Shown: in pieces, positions 35,437 to 47,964 of the stretch
Numbering within the stretch: position 1 is the first letter of the stretch
Layout: each line of letters opens with the position of its first letter
Source of the DNA: Bagarius yarrelli
Lineage: Eukaryota; Chordata; Actinopteri; Siluriformes; Sisoridae
Direction of reading: 5' to 3'
NCBI GenBank assembly: GCA_005784505.1
Contig: VCAZ01000037.1
Location: 1,703,856-1,767,855 of the forward strand
DNA length: 64,000 bases
Made by a program: the position numbers and the translations under genes
Notes under the pieces: model-generated
What the model was told of the DNA's origin: nothing
Seen by the model: only the letters and a program-made list of their open reading frames with translations
Databases searched by the model: none

Positions 35437-36300
35437 CATCTGCAGGTGAGTCTTTACACACACACACACACACACACACAATATTGCAAATGACAATATA
35501 TAGATTACGGACCAAGACGGATGTATCATTAGTGTGTACGGTGTGTGTGTGTGTGTGTGTGTGTATTAAAGAACAACAATAAACACATTTATTTGTTTTC
35601 ACCCAACAGCACCTGCAGCATGTCACTGACGGAGGGTGAACACACCACCCTGTACACCTGAACTGCCCGAGCTGAGACAGAAAGAGAGAGAAACAGAGGG
35701 GGGGGGGGGGAGCAGAGAGAGAGGGGGAAAGAGAGACGAAACAAACACTAGAGAGAGAGAGAGACGAAGGGAAAAAGGAAAACAGAAAGAGAGCGTATAA
35801 AAAAGGTAGAGAGAAAAGAAAAGAAACACTAGAAAAGGGAAAACAGAAAGAAAGATGAGAGGTAAAGAGAGAGAGAGAAAGAAAAAAAAGGAACAGAACG
35901 AAGCTGTATAAAGATACACAAAACAATAAATCGACAAGCAGGTGCACATTCGAAGCTCCCCTGTACCTGTGCTCCAGTCAGACCCGACACACCCAACGGT
36001 GCCTCGTGGGACTAAAGACGAGGACAATCGGATCTTTAAATGAAGAAGGGAATTAAAAACCTCAAACGACAAGAAGTGCAAAGTGAAGTGCGAAGTGCGC
36101 CCCCTGGGGGTAGCATCAACTGTGATAGTATAGTATTGAACAGTTAGGTTATGATGTTGATGTATTTATATATTTTTTTGCTTTAAAGTCACAAGACGGC
36201 TTGATGCTGTGCCTTGCGACAAAAGCGTCCATTTAACGAGCGTCCATGTGCAAATGTGTAGATAATACTGCTGGCACCCAGAAATAAATTTAAAAAATGA
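35437..36300 (+). other. ANKS3 3' untranslated region
   Basis: Holds a CA repeat and a TG repeat inside a probable 3' UTR intron (donor at 35445, acceptor near 35610), then a GA-rich stretch (35675-35890) with a run of 12 G, and AATAAA at 36283-36288. The minus-strand 242- and 152-codon frames across this region are simple-sequence artefacts. Confidence 0.55.
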
Positions 36301-36329
36301 ATACAATAAATCAGTTACGCACACAATAT

Positions 36330-36412
36330 ACTGCAGGACTCCAGTATCGATACAGTATTGTAAAAAAAAAAATATATATATTGTGATGTATCTATTTTTA
36401 AACAGCCCTAAT
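36330..36412 (-). repeat. MITE-like fragment, same family as 34240 and 41935
   Basis: 'ccagtatcgatacagtattg' and the terminus 'tatttttaaacagccctaat'. Short end fragment. Confidence 0.5.
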
Positions 36413-36504
36413 GTGTTTTAGACTAGAAGAAAGGGGTAATATTCTAAGACCAAAACTATTCAATTCGTGTAAATAAATAAATAGGGGTGAGGGGGTACTT
36501 ACAA

Positions 36505-36835
36505 CATTTGGCAGACGTCCTTATCCAGAGCAACTTACATTTATCTCTTTTATACAACTGAGCCATTGGGGGTTAAGGGCTTTACTGGTGCTGCTGGGAG
36601 TCGAACCCCACAGTGTACCTATTAGCAGTTCAACACTTTCCCCTAGGGCAGTTGTCAGACGCCCTTATCCAGCGGGACTTATTTTGATCTTATTTGTGAC
36701 TCGTGGGAGGAGGAATTATAGTTCCTATAGTATACATTTGCCAGACGCTTTTAATGGCTTGGTGGTTCTGGGAATTGAATCCCGCATCCTCCAGGCGCCA
36801 GTCCAACACCTTAAACACTAGACTACCGCTTGCCC
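36505..36835 (-). repeat. Two tandem SINE copies (family A)
   Basis: Both read as reverse complements of the family A consensus: 'ggcagacgtccttatccaga' (about 36511) and 'cagacgcccttatccagcgg' (about 36656), ending in 'ccaacaccttaaacactaga' before 36830. The second is diverged and contains a third partial 'gccagacgctttt'. Confidence 0.8.
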
Positions 36836-37029
36836 TCATCAATTGTGACAATAATTCTGGCTCCTTTTTGGGTAAATCATTATCTAAAATAACTACCGGA
36901 GGACAGGCCGATGCTGAAAAGCCATTTTTGTTGCCTTATAAGGCTCATTGTGAGTCCTTCCTTTTATAGTGGTTTGCAGGTGCCACCTAAAGCTAAGATG
37001 CTAGAAAACACACATAATTGTGAAATAAA

Positions 37030-38000
37030 TAAAAATATAAGAAGTGCGGTGTGCATTTGTATTCAGCCCCCCTGTGTCAATACTTCGTAGAGCCACCATT
37101 CGCTGCAATTACAGCTGCAGGTCTTTTGGGGTATGTCTCCACCAGCGCTGCACATCTAGAGACTGTAATGTTTTGCCCATTCTTCTTTGCAAAATAGCTC
37201 AAACTCAGCCAGATTGCATGGGCAGCGTCTGTGAACAGCAATTTTCAAATTTTGCCACAGATACTGAACGGAATTTAGCCCTGGCTGTATGTTTAGAGTC
37301 ATTGTCTTGCTAGAAGGTAAATCTTCCCAGTCTTAAGTCTTTTGCAGCTTCCAACTGGTTTTCTTTCGGGATTGTCCTGAATTTAGCTCTATTAATTTTC
37401 CTATCAACTCTGACCAGCTTCTCTGTCCCTGCTGAGAACAAGCATCCCCACAGCATGATGCTGCCACCACCATGTTTCACAGTGGGGATGGTGTGTTCAG
37501 GGTGATAAGCAGTGTTCCTTTTTTGCCACACATAGCGCTTTGCATTTAGGCCAAAAAGTTCAACTTTTTGGTCTCATCTGACCAGAGCAACTTCTTTCAC
37601 ATATTTGCTGTGTCCCCTACATGGCTTGTGACAAACTGCAAACGGGACAATGGCTTTCTTCTTGCCACTCTTCATAAAGGCCACATTTGTGAAGTAAACA
37701 ACTTATAGTTGTGCTGTGGACGGATTCTCCCACCTGAGCTGTGGATTTCTGAAGCTCCTCCAGAGTGACCATAGGCCTCTTGTCTGCTTCTCCGACCAGT
37801 GCTTTTCTTGCTCGGTCAGTTTAGGTGGACGGTATTATGTCTTGGTAGGTTTGCAGTTGTGGTGTACTTTTTACATTTTTGGATGATGGATTGAACAGTG
37901 CTCCTTAAGATGTTCAAAGCTTGGGATATTTTTTATAACCTAACCCTGCTTTAAACTTCTCCACAACTTTATCCCTGACCTGTCTGGTGAGGTCTTGGTC
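37030..38000 (-). mobile_element. Tc1-like transposon, inactivated
   Basis: The minus strand encodes transposase pieces including KHGGGSIMLWGCLFSAGT (catalytic-core region) and the preceding NAKRYVW-type block. The sense stretch ending 'ttacagctgcaggtcttttg' is the typical C-terminal region. Frameshifts and an internal deletion near 37300 inactivate it. Related copies are at 42885-43110 and 49720-50420. It lies between the convergent 3' ends of ANKS3 and WDR24. Confidence 0.88.
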
Positions 38001-38402
38001 TTCGTGAGGCACAAATTTTGAGATTTGACCGTTATAGTAATGATACACACTATCGACATCATCCAAGACATTTCAGCATTTTCATTTGTCAAGATTCAGA
38101 TTTATTCACAGGTCGAACCAATCACTGAAATCTGTGAAACAACTTGTAATTCACTATAGAATTCACATCAATATTCAGAACAAGAGAAGAAAAGCAATGC
38201 AATTTATTGCTACAGCTCGTCTATTAGCGACAACCCGAAAAAACAGAATTTTAAAAAATATATTTACAACCTCTTTTTCACAGATTTGGATTGGACGATG
38301 CAGCATTTTGAGTTTAGAACAAAAGTGCGTTCGAAGAAAGAGGGTATCATGGACATATATACTGTGGCTGATGTTTTTTGTGTGTGTGTGTGTGTGTGTG
38401 TA

Positions 38403-41400
38403 TTAGGCATATTCACAAAGGTGTCCACACCCAGCAGGACAGTGGTTAGAGCTTTTGAGCCACTCCATAACATGCTCCAAATGACCACCGTGGCTGCAGC
38501 CCTGACACCACACGAACAGGCCCCTCACAACGTGGTGACACACCGCACACACACTCGCACACTGGTGGCACCTACAGCACGAATAGAAACACACAACACA
38601 GTGGTGATTAGAAAGAGAGCTTGTCAGCTGAGGACTGAGTAAATGATGGCATGGTGTGGGGGGGGGGTTGTTGGTTGGTGGGGGGTTATAACAATGTTAC
38701 TCGAATTGAGTAACAACTCCAGATTAATGATTGACAGAAGAGGCCAATGCTCTCCTTATTATTAGGACCACTTAGAAGGACAAGTCAAGTAAAAAGTAAA
38801 AAAAATCATGTGTATGAGGAAAAAGTGGGGGGATGGCAACCGCAAAGTTTAACCGATTCACCAACCGCCAACAAAAATAACTGTGATGGCATGAATCAAG
38901 TTGGTGATGTATAAAAAAAGGAGTGTCTTAACTAATACGACTTACAATTATTCCACGTCTGAGATTCTGCTGCCACATGATTGGCTGATCAAGGTGTGTA
39001 TCTTCCACGTGTTTGTGCTAACCTGTCACAGATCCAGCCTTTGTTGCTCATGGGTCGTTTGCAGTTGCTGCAGTTGATGTGCAGCGTAGTGGATGTCTGG
39101 TTTAGACATGTGATGGCGCCACACGTGCTCAGTTTGATCACTTCATTGCTGACGTTCCACAGCTCGAACCTCTGCAGCAGGTCTATGTAGGACATGTACC
39201 AGTGTTCCTGGGAGACACAGATGAATCATGCAATCAATGAATCAGTAAATGAAAGTAAAAAGCAGAAGTTGTGGCACTCGCTCTAAGGACCTGCGTGAGC
39301 TCGTCAATCTCTTTGCGGATTCGTTCGCCGAGCACAATCAGTGCGGAGACGGCCATCTGCACATCACCCTGCTCGGCGTAGTAGGCTAGCGTGTCTTTGA
39401 CCATGGCGTTGAAGAAGCCAGGCAGTAGGCGTGGCTGGAAAAGCAACTGTGACACAGAAATCAGGCTGAAGGACTCCATGGGCGTGAGGCACACGCTTTC
39501 GGTCTCTCCGCCACTCGCCTGCGGGGACTCGGCATTCTCAGCCGGCAGCTCGGGAGCCGTGGCGTGTTCGACGATCTCATGGCGTAGCTGAAATGCCTCC
39601 TGCGGAAGAGAATATTCCGCCTCCTCTGCTGCAAGGGAAAAGAGCAGACAACTGGTAATCTTTACTGAAACGAACGACTAAGTATTAGCATTATTTGTCG
39701 TGTGCGCTGGTGTGGGGGAAGTGGTAGGTTCGATTCCCTTCACTACCAAGTTGGCACTGCTGGGCCCCTGAGCAAGGCCCTTAACCCCAACTGTTTGATT
39801 GTATAAAAGAAATAAATGCCGCTTTGGATAAGAGTGTCTTCCAAACTGACCTGCCTGATTGTCATGGTCCACACTGTACAGGTCGTCATCATCCAACTCT
39901 GCCTCTCCAAACAGATACTCTGCCTGGCCGTCACTGCCCTCTGTCTCTTCATTCTCTAAAACAAAAGGGTTCTTTAACATTTAAAGGATGCTGCTTCTTA
40001 AAGACAAGGCCAACATTTATTTATTAGCTGCTACCAGTGGGCCCCTGAGTAAGGCCCCTGACCCTCTTATCCAACTGCTTAAATGGATAAGGAAAATTAG
40101 ATACATTCAATTCAAGTCAATTTAGATAAAAGCGTTTCTTAAATATGATCCTGCCGTGTCGCTTGCTTTCAGTATCAGCACATAAGAAACAGAATTTTTG
40201 GGTGCAATCTGGGGTGCCATGTTTGTTGTTGAGTGACCTGTATAATAAAATCTATATACACAGTAGCTCGTCCTGAATCGCATGCTATTTGTGTGTGCGT
40301 GTGTGTCTCACCATCATTGTTGAGGTTTGTCTCCAGATTGTCCTGTCTGTTCTCTTTGTTTCTCTCATTTAGTGAAGCGCTCATGTCCTTCAAACTAAAA
40401 CTAAAAACAATACATGATTATCAATAATAGTCTATTAGACAACGCTGTTGATCTGCACCATGCCTACGTACCTGTTCATTAAGGGGACGTTACCCAGTTT
40501 GCTTATGTTGTGATTGGCTGGCGGTGTCGGGTGACCTGGGTCAGAATACATAATCCGTAGCATGGTCCATGTCGTTGACACCTAGCCGTGCACACACACA
40601 CACACACTGTAATAATTAATAGTCTTGTCGGATGACCAATTAGAACCTTAGGGACATTAGTCGACTTTGTACCTGAGGTCTGTTGAGCTCCTTGGCGACC
40701 TTGGCGTTGTGGTCACAGAGCTCAGTGAAGGGTCTCCCGCTCAGCTGGTACCTGCGCGCCGTCTCTGTGAACCAGTCCATTTTGGTGCCGTTGTCTAGCT
40801 CACACTCAAAAACACTAAGCACGCTGGAGACCTGCGCAAAGCGCTCCATTACGTCATGCTTTTTAAAGAAGAAGATAGGGTAGCGGCGGTCTCCTCCTGG
40901 GCACGGCTTGCGCCCGCCTTCAGTCGCCATCAGGCTCTCTTTGGCGGCGAAGGCGAGATCTCCAAACAGGCCGAAGCTGAGGCCCTCTGGGTTGGCGCGC
41001 ACCTCCGGTCGGCTAGCATCGTTGAACATGTGCTGGTAGAGTGTGCTGTCTTTGGAGCCGGAGAGTAGCACGTCCGGGTCGTGCTGGTTGCGCCAGACAA
41101 TACCCGTGGCAACGTCTTTGTGCTCTTCGAAAGTGGCAAACGGGATGTAGGGCCGCCGTACGTCCCAGACGTAGATGTTATGGTCTACCATCATGGAGCA
41201 CGTGGCCAGGTGCCAACGCCGTTCTGGCCGCCACTTGACGCGTGCCACTGAGGCGATGGTCTGCACACAGTAGATCTCTTTGGCGCGGTTGGTTGTCATG
41301 TCCCACACTTTCACCATTTTGTCACGCCCCCCTGTAGCTAGCCAGCCTCTTGAAGCGTGACACAGATGCTCGTTAGATACTAATTTTCAGCAACAATTTG

Positions 41401-43703
41401 ATTGCAGTTAAATGAGACATACAAATTTCCACCTAATCAGAAGTGTAGGGATTAGGATTAGCAGCAGTGTTTCCTAGGTTAAAAAACAGCTACCAATGAC
41501 CTGGTATGATGAAACTAGGACAGAACGACAAGACATTACAAAGAGTTTAACCTTAAACTTTAGAGTAGAAGTTATTTACATTTTTTAATGCGTTACGATT
41601 GCTGTGATACTTTGCTAGCCAATCACAACTTTGGGTCATTACGATGCATTTTCATTGGAACCCTGGCAACGCAACATATTACTAAAGCATGCAGCAGTCA
41701 TTAAACCCACCTATCTTCAGGGTGCCAGTCACAGCAGAACACAGGGCCGGTGTGGGCAGTGAACATTCTCTCATAACGGTCCGGTCTGCGGATGTCCCAC
41801 AGTTGCACGTTTCCGTTTTCGAACGAAGCTGCAAACGTAAAGAAGTCCTTCGTGCTAAACTGCACATCTCGAACGCTTTCTGACTGACCTGGACACACAC
41901 ACAAAGTTAATTAGTGGTAACATACACTACATTAGGGCTGTGTAAAAATATCAATACAGATAACTATCGCGATACTTTTTCACGATAGTATCAACATTCT
42001 GAGTATCGATACATATTTAAATAAAGCCGTAATTGCAGGTCAAACAACTTCCTCCTCTGCTCCTGTAATCGCTCACTGGTTGGAGTGGAAGAACTGGAGC
42101 AACGATTGACCCCAGACCTCCTCACCTCGACATTAGTGTTTGATCTCATCAAAACTGTTGTGACTCAATGATCAAAACCAAACAGTCACATAACACAATT
42201 TAGTAGAAAGAGCTTCCAGAGGTGCGAAGGTGATTATAGGAGCAAGACTGAGACTAACGTAATATGCATGTGATGGTCAGGTGTCTGTATCATCTGTATA
42301 CCGGAGAAGGTGCTGACGCTTTCCTTCTTGCGGAGGTCAAAGTACTTCATGAATCCGTCCTGAGAGCCGGACAGCAGCATGTGCGCCTCGCTAGGGTGAA
42401 AGCACACCTTGTTGACGGTGCGTTTGTGCTCGGCAAAAAGGTGTTCCTGTTTGTTGCGACACGGTCGCGACAGGTTCCATGTCACCACTGCGCCGTTGGT
42501 AGCCGCCGTAGCCAGGAGGCTGTCATCAGCCTGGTGCCACATGACGTCAGCGCAGCTGAAGTTTAGCGAAGGCTTGCGGCCCACGCGCAAGTTCAGCCGC
42601 TCCACAAAGCCTTCCTCTTCAAGCGCAAAGATCTTAAAGATGTTCCGACCGGCTACCACCACCTGTGAGAATGGAAGGACAGAAGTGCATGATTGGTAAA
42701 TGAAGTGTCAATAATGGTGGTGTGGTTTTAGAATCTGTCCAAATCAGAGTTTTCACATAACATCATAACCCTAGCGGGCAAAACAATGCTTTATTTCCGC
42801 AGCCCTAAATTTGGGCGCTCTACCACAACTATTCTGCACCAAACATACTATTAGAAGAATCAAAGAATATTTATGTGTTAGAAACGGCCCAGTCGAAATC
42901 CAGACCTAAATCCCATTGAGCTTCTGTGGCAAAACTTAAAAACTGCTGTTCACAGACGCTCCCCATCCAGTCTGGCTGATCTTGATTCTTCAAGGAAGAA
43001 TGGGCAAAAATGTGCACAGCTGGATGAGACATACCCCAAAAGACTTACAGCTGTAATTGCAGCGAAAGTATTGACACAAAGTATTGACGCAGGGGGACTG
43101 AATACAAATGCACAGCACACTTTTCATTTTTATTTGCTTACAATTTTGAAAATCGGATATCATTTTTCGCTCCTCTTCACAATTATGTGTTACTTTGTGT
43201 TGATTTATAAAATGAAAACTTCTTTGTGGTTGTAAGGTGACAAAAATACTTTTTCAAGGCGCTGTAATTGAACGTTTGTATCCTTTTGTCTTGGATTCTC
43301 TACATGATACATATAAACATGGCTCGGGTGAAGATATGGCAGGGACCTGGTGGTTTTTATTCATCGCATCTGCCCCAAACTTATATTAGTAGCCTGTGCT
43401 GCGTTTCTACGTATATATATATATATATAGTCACACAGGTCACGTGACTGAAAACTATGAATAATGGAGGTGTGGCTTTAAAATCTGTCAATCGCAATAT
43501 TGAAGGCGTGGCCTCTATGTCTGTTACGTATTTATTAGCTTATTATATTTAATAGTAGATTTAATCTTAAAAAAAAAAAAAACCAAAAAAAAACAAAAAA
43601 CCTGTGTGGCATCCCGACACACGCTGATGGCGTTGGCCGGAGCATCCAGGAGACAAAACATGGTCCGGCCACTGACGGTACCGACGGAAGCCATCTTCTC
43701 CAT
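38403..43703 (-). CDS. wdr24: WDR24, GATOR2 complex subunit
   Basis: WDR24 is a subunit of GATOR2, which relays amino-acid sufficiency to mTORC1 at the lysosome and has a role in autophagy. Ten minus-strand exons: 43602-43703, 42302-42662, 41711-41888, 40673-41348, 40472-40581, 40312-40400, 39851-39955, 39291-39628, 39023-39207 and 38403-38571. They total 2313 nt, 770 aa (human 790). The N-terminal beta-propeller spans about residues 20-330 (CADVMWHQ, HKRTVNKVCFHP, VQLWDIRRPD, MVKVWDMTT). A low-complexity acidic linker (ENEETEGSD) and alpha-solenoid segment follow, then a C-terminal zinc-binding RING-like domain rich in Cys/His (CSNCKRPM, CAVCHHVV, CQGCSHGGH, CPAGCGH). The start MEKM matches human. 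AATAAA (minus) at 38101-38106. Exon 1's donor is followed by a T-rich run. Confidence 0.97.
39700..39850 (+). repeat. SINE copy (family A)
   Basis: 'gtaggttcgattcccttcac', 'gggcccctgagcaaggccct' and 'gccgctttggataagagtgt'. It abuts WDR24 exon 7: the SINE tail ends at about 39845, next to the exon's 5' donor side at 39850. Confidence 0.8.
40030..40140 (+). repeat. SINE fragment (family A)
   Basis: 'ccagtgggcccctgagtaag' and 'ccctgaccctcttatccaac', then a diverged tail. Only the body is left. Confidence 0.65.
41935..42180 (+). repeat. MITE-like element with 'agggctgtg' terminus
   Basis: Starts 'ttagggctgtgtaaaaatat', followed by 'tatcgcgatactttttcacg' and 'agtatcgatacat'. Same family as 34240-34535 and 36330-36412. 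It lies in WDR24 intron 2; the right end is not clearly defined. Confidence 0.5.
42885..43110 (+). mobile_element. Tc1-like transposon 3' fragment
   Basis: The plus strand encodes the C-terminal transposase region: NPDLNPIELLWQ-like 'cctaaatcccattgagcttc', through to 'ccccaaaagacttacagctg' and 'aatacaaatgcacagcac'. It contains the D-E-type catalytic neighbourhood but is isolated and broken. In WDR24 intron 1. Confidence 0.85.
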
Positions 43704-43714
43704 TTCAGCCTGGA

Positions 43715-43716
43715 GG

Positions 43717-43782
<66 letters not shown>
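43715..43782. repeat. (GA)n microsatellite upstream of WDR24 start
   Basis: About 30 GA dinucleotides with one GC interruption. On the WDR24 strand this is (CT)n, which ends about 12 bp before the start codon of exon 1 and could serve as a pyrimidine tract if exon 1 follows a 5' UTR intron. Confidence 0.9.
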
Positions 43783-43785
<3 letters not shown>

Positions 43786-44104
43786 AAACGCTATGACATG
43801 GTGTTGCAGTTCAACATCTGTCCAGTAGAAGGCAATTCTAGATTATTTGTTGGAACTTTTCCTTTAATAAAAAAAAGTGCTCTTTTATGTGTCACTGTTA
43901 CACGCTCACGTTTTGGAAAGCCGCTCCACACTGAAAAAACACAGCTAATTATTAACCTTCTTCTTTTTCTTCTTCTTCTTCCTTCTACCCCAACGAGCGG
44001 GACGTCATGTTGAATATTGTCTTACTGCGGTCATCTTTACATCGTCTTACAGAAGAACATTCCAGTTGGAATGTGCACCTAGACTAGAGATAAACAATGG
44101 CAAG

Positions 44105-44635
44105 GTGATCAGCTGACATTAGAAAGAATTTAACAAATGACAACACCTTCTGACCAACCAGAATCGAGAATTTAACAATTAAATGACAAAACACCTTCTG
44201 ACCAATCAGAATCGAGAATTTACATTAAAGAATTAACAATTAAATGACAGAAACAACCTTCTGACCAATCAGAATCGAGAATTTAACAATTAAATGACAA
44301 AACACCTTCTGACCAATCAGAATCGAGAATTTAACAATTAAATGACAGAACACCTTCTGACCAATCAGAATCGAGAATTTAACAATTAAATGACAAAAAA
44401 CACCTTACCTGACAGAATACAATCAAAAACCTTTGAATCGAATCGAGAATTTAACAAATGACAACACCTTCTGACCAACCAGAATCGAGAATTTAACAAT
44501 TAAATGACAAAACACCTTCTGACCAATCAGAATCGATAATTTAATAATTACAGAACACATTTTGGCCAATTGGAATCGAGAATTTAACAATTAAATGACA
44601 GAACACCTTCTGACCAATCAGAATAGGGTATTTAA
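44105..44635. repeat. 48-bp tandem array with CCAAT core
   Basis: About ten copies of a 48-bp unit: 'gaatttaacaattaaatgac' then 'aaaacaccttctgaccaatc' then 'agaatcga'. One copy has a short insertion and one a diverged 'acctgacagaatacaatc'. Most units contain CCAATCAG, the NF-Y-type CCAAT box. Confidence 0.92.
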
Positions 44636-44749
44636 CGCTATATAACTTTAAATTTATTTTGATTGAATTAATTATCGTTTGTAGAGAATTTTTATTGTCA
44701 TGTTTAGACACTGGTGGGAAGAACAGGGGGTTTAGGTCCCAGAACCATA

Positions 44750-44840
44750 TAACTGCTGCTGCTGGGCCCCTGAGTAAGGCCCCTTAACACTCCAATACTC
44801 AAGTGTATAAAAAGTGAGATAAATGTAAGTTGTGTCTACC
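44750..44840 (+). repeat. SINE fragment (family A)
   Basis: 'ctgctgctgggcccctgagt', 'aaggccccttaacactccaa' and 'gagataaatgtaagttg'. Head and tail missing. Confidence 0.65.
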
Positions 44841-46155
44841 AAAATACCAGAAATCTAGAAGATACCAATCAAACTATATAATCACTCTGTTACTCATAGA
44901 CAAATACACAAAAATGGTCATTTCTTAGTCACCACAACTTTATTAATTTAAAGTTTTAATTATTTACTTCCTGTTAATAATATTTAATTTATTTTGTGTT
45001 TTTTTAAAAAAATATATATAATATAAAAATATCCCAACACTTTATTTTTTTGTTGACACACGACCCTCGGTTATGATTATTCGATAATTTCTTTACAAAT
45101 TACGCCTCTGATTGGTCCGCTGCTCAACAAAGCGCACCAATCATCAAACGCTCCTCAATACACGTAAATTAACATTAATCTACAACACCAGGTTTGATAG
45201 TATAAAGTATTGAGTTAACTGGAGGCTAATAGGTTAAAAAAAAGAGTAGGTTAGCATACCGCTAAATCAGGCTGTGAAAACAGATTACAGCGCTGTTTTT
45301 TTAATTTTTTTGCTGACGAAATTAATATTCGTATTTTACCGCAATATAAATTATTCGTAACTTAAGAAAAATATAATAATTCTGCATAACTAACCTTTTC
45401 AAAACAAACGTGAAGCTGTACATAGGAAGAAACGGTTAAGTGGTCAGCACGTGGTCATACAGAAAATCCAAAATAAAAGAAATTAAAGATGATAGTGACG
45501 ATAGTAAAACTAAAACTAATAAATATATTAATAATATATTTTTGAATATTTTTTGCGCAATGTTTTAAAATTTAAAATGTTTTTTTAAACTTGTTTTTTA
45601 AGTAACCCGGAAATGTACAATTGATAGACAGCTTCAACTTCCGCCCTGCAGTGGCGCTTAACAGCTTTCAACTTGACAAAAAGGAAAAAAGGTTCAAGAT
45701 TTTTTTTTTTTTTTTCTTTCATCTGATAAAAAAAAAGGTGAAATGCATTCCCAATTTATTTATTTTTTACAATTTAAAAAAAAAATAAAACTTGTGTATA
45801 AAGTTTTATAACGCAACTTTTTATACCTCCTTATTTTAGATTAATCTTCTTTCATGCTGGTCCATTGTACCTTTTTAACCTCAATTACCCACAATGCCCT
45901 CAGTTCCGTCCAGCTGTTTTCATCTGGATGTTTAAGTCTGAGCTGCTGCTGTGATATTTATTTTTTTTTTTTTAACTCTCCTACACCTGTATCATTTGCA
46001 ATCACAGAAGAAGAAATAGTGTTCTCCCAGGGAGCTGTCTCTGATTGGCTGATTCGAAATAAAAGATTAATTGATTTGTTAAATTGTTAGACGCACCACA
46101 CAAATAAGATGTAAGTGAATACAGTAAATAATATTTCCTTCTCCAGTGTGTCAGA

Positions 46156-47465
46156 ATGTCTGGAGGAGAGCGTCTGTTCCGCTGTGAGGACCCGGCTGTA
46201 TGGAGAGGCGTTTATGAGAAATACTGGGCTGTGGTGGAGGCCAAGGCTGCTGGGAAGCGGAGGAATTCAGAGAAACTGGTGGAATTAGAAAAATGGTAAA
46301 ACATCAATGCATCATCGTATTTTAGATCTGATTATATTAATCGTGTATGAACTACATGTCACTGTTCAGGTATCAGGAGGAGCTTCCAGCGCTTATTCTA
46401 GCTCGGACAGAGCGTTCTTTGACACACTCTGAACTTGTTAAGCTCATGGAGTGGAAATTAACCGTGAGTATGAGCTACAATCACCTTCATAATGATTAAT
46501 AATAAAGTCATTAAGATAATCCGTCTAATAATTCAGGCTTCTATATCAAGTCAGATTCAGAGATTAATGCTGTAATACTAATGTTGTCCACTAGAGGGAG
46601 CCAATGGAAAAAAACCCTGACTTAAAGCACATTCAGCCAAGCAGGAACGAGACCCATTGGGAATGGTCCAATCACACAAGGCCAAAAAAAAAAAAAAAAT
46701 GAAAAAAATATTGATTTGGCAAGAAAAGGGTTCAATAAGAGGGAAGCTGAACGGCTCTCACCAGTAATTAAAACTCATTATTTGTATTATGACATATATT
46801 TAACTCGGTAACATCGTAAGTAGCTTTTTTCTTAGGGAATGGAAGTGGGGGGTTTGGGGGTTGTACACCAGCGCCCTCTTTCGATTATCCGCCATTGCAG
46901 GCCATTTTATTAATCTGAAAACAAGTAAAATTAAAGACTTTTCAAGACATTATATTAATAAGCTTCTACAAAATGTAAGACCATCAAACCTTCTTATGGG
47001 ATCTCTGATACTCCCGGTGCTTTTCACTCTGCGTGTGTGACTGTAGTACTTTTATGCCCATTGTACCTAGATTTAAACATTATTTGACAGACGGCGCATA
47101 TTTTTAGGCTTCAACCACCCTGAGAATTTAAATTAAACTTACATTTACCCATTACAGCTTCCCAGAGCTAATTTAAGGCATAAGCAAACTAAGCGGCTTC
47201 CTAGTGCCCCTGTGGCCAACAGGGGGCCCCCAAGAATACGACATTAGATTATTGTGAAAGGTAATGAAATTCAGTTAGCAGCTAACCAGAAGTGCATAAG
47301 TGGCCTATTTACAATAAATAGCAGTCTAGTAAATAAGGAAATGAGGTTGATAATTACAGAGGTGAGAGTAAATAATGTAAAGAAGGTGCAGTAGTGTGTA
47401 TATATGGAAGTAAATACAGTAAATATGATGGGATGTGTGTATATGTATGTATGTATGTATGTGTG

Positions 47466-47555
<90 letters not shown>

Positions 47556-47887
47556 CATACATACTCCAAATAAAATTCTGCTTAGGGCCCCCTAAAGGCT
47601 TGGTCGGTCCCTGCAGCTACCTTTAGTACCTTTTTTAGAATTCCTACATCAATAATAACATGACTCCTGGACTCTCACAGAGAGGGAAGTTCCGTCCCCG
47701 GCTCAAGCAGCTTATTAGCTCCAACAGTAAGGAGACGGTGCTTCTCTGCACCAAGAAGGCGTTTGCTATCCTTCCCGATGTCCAATCGGCAATCGCTGAA
47801 CTGAGCACACTTAAAGGACTCGGACCTGCTACAGCATCGGGCAAGTGAACTGCAATAGACTATTAAAAACAATTAATGACAAGACTA

Positions 47888-47964
<77 letters not shown>

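Larger units (their letters stand above)
43704..46155. other. WDR24-46-kb-gene divergent intergenic region
   Basis: No exon was identified. It contains the 48-bp CCAAT array, a SINE fragment and AT-rich DNA. CpG-bearing sequence with an ETS-like 'acttccg' at about 45637 and 'acccacaatgccc' at about 45888 are the best candidates for the two promoters. A 5' UTR exon of the plus-strand gene may lie at about 45860-46100. Confidence 0.45.

Noticed and set aside
35219..35947. 242-codon minus-strand frame rich in S, L, F
   Set aside because: Covers the GA-rich ANKS3 3' UTR and TG repeats. It is antisense low-complexity sequence, with no domain or splice context.
47271..47569. Y/I/H-rich frames
   Set aside because: Translations of the (AT)n/(GTAT)n microsatellite.
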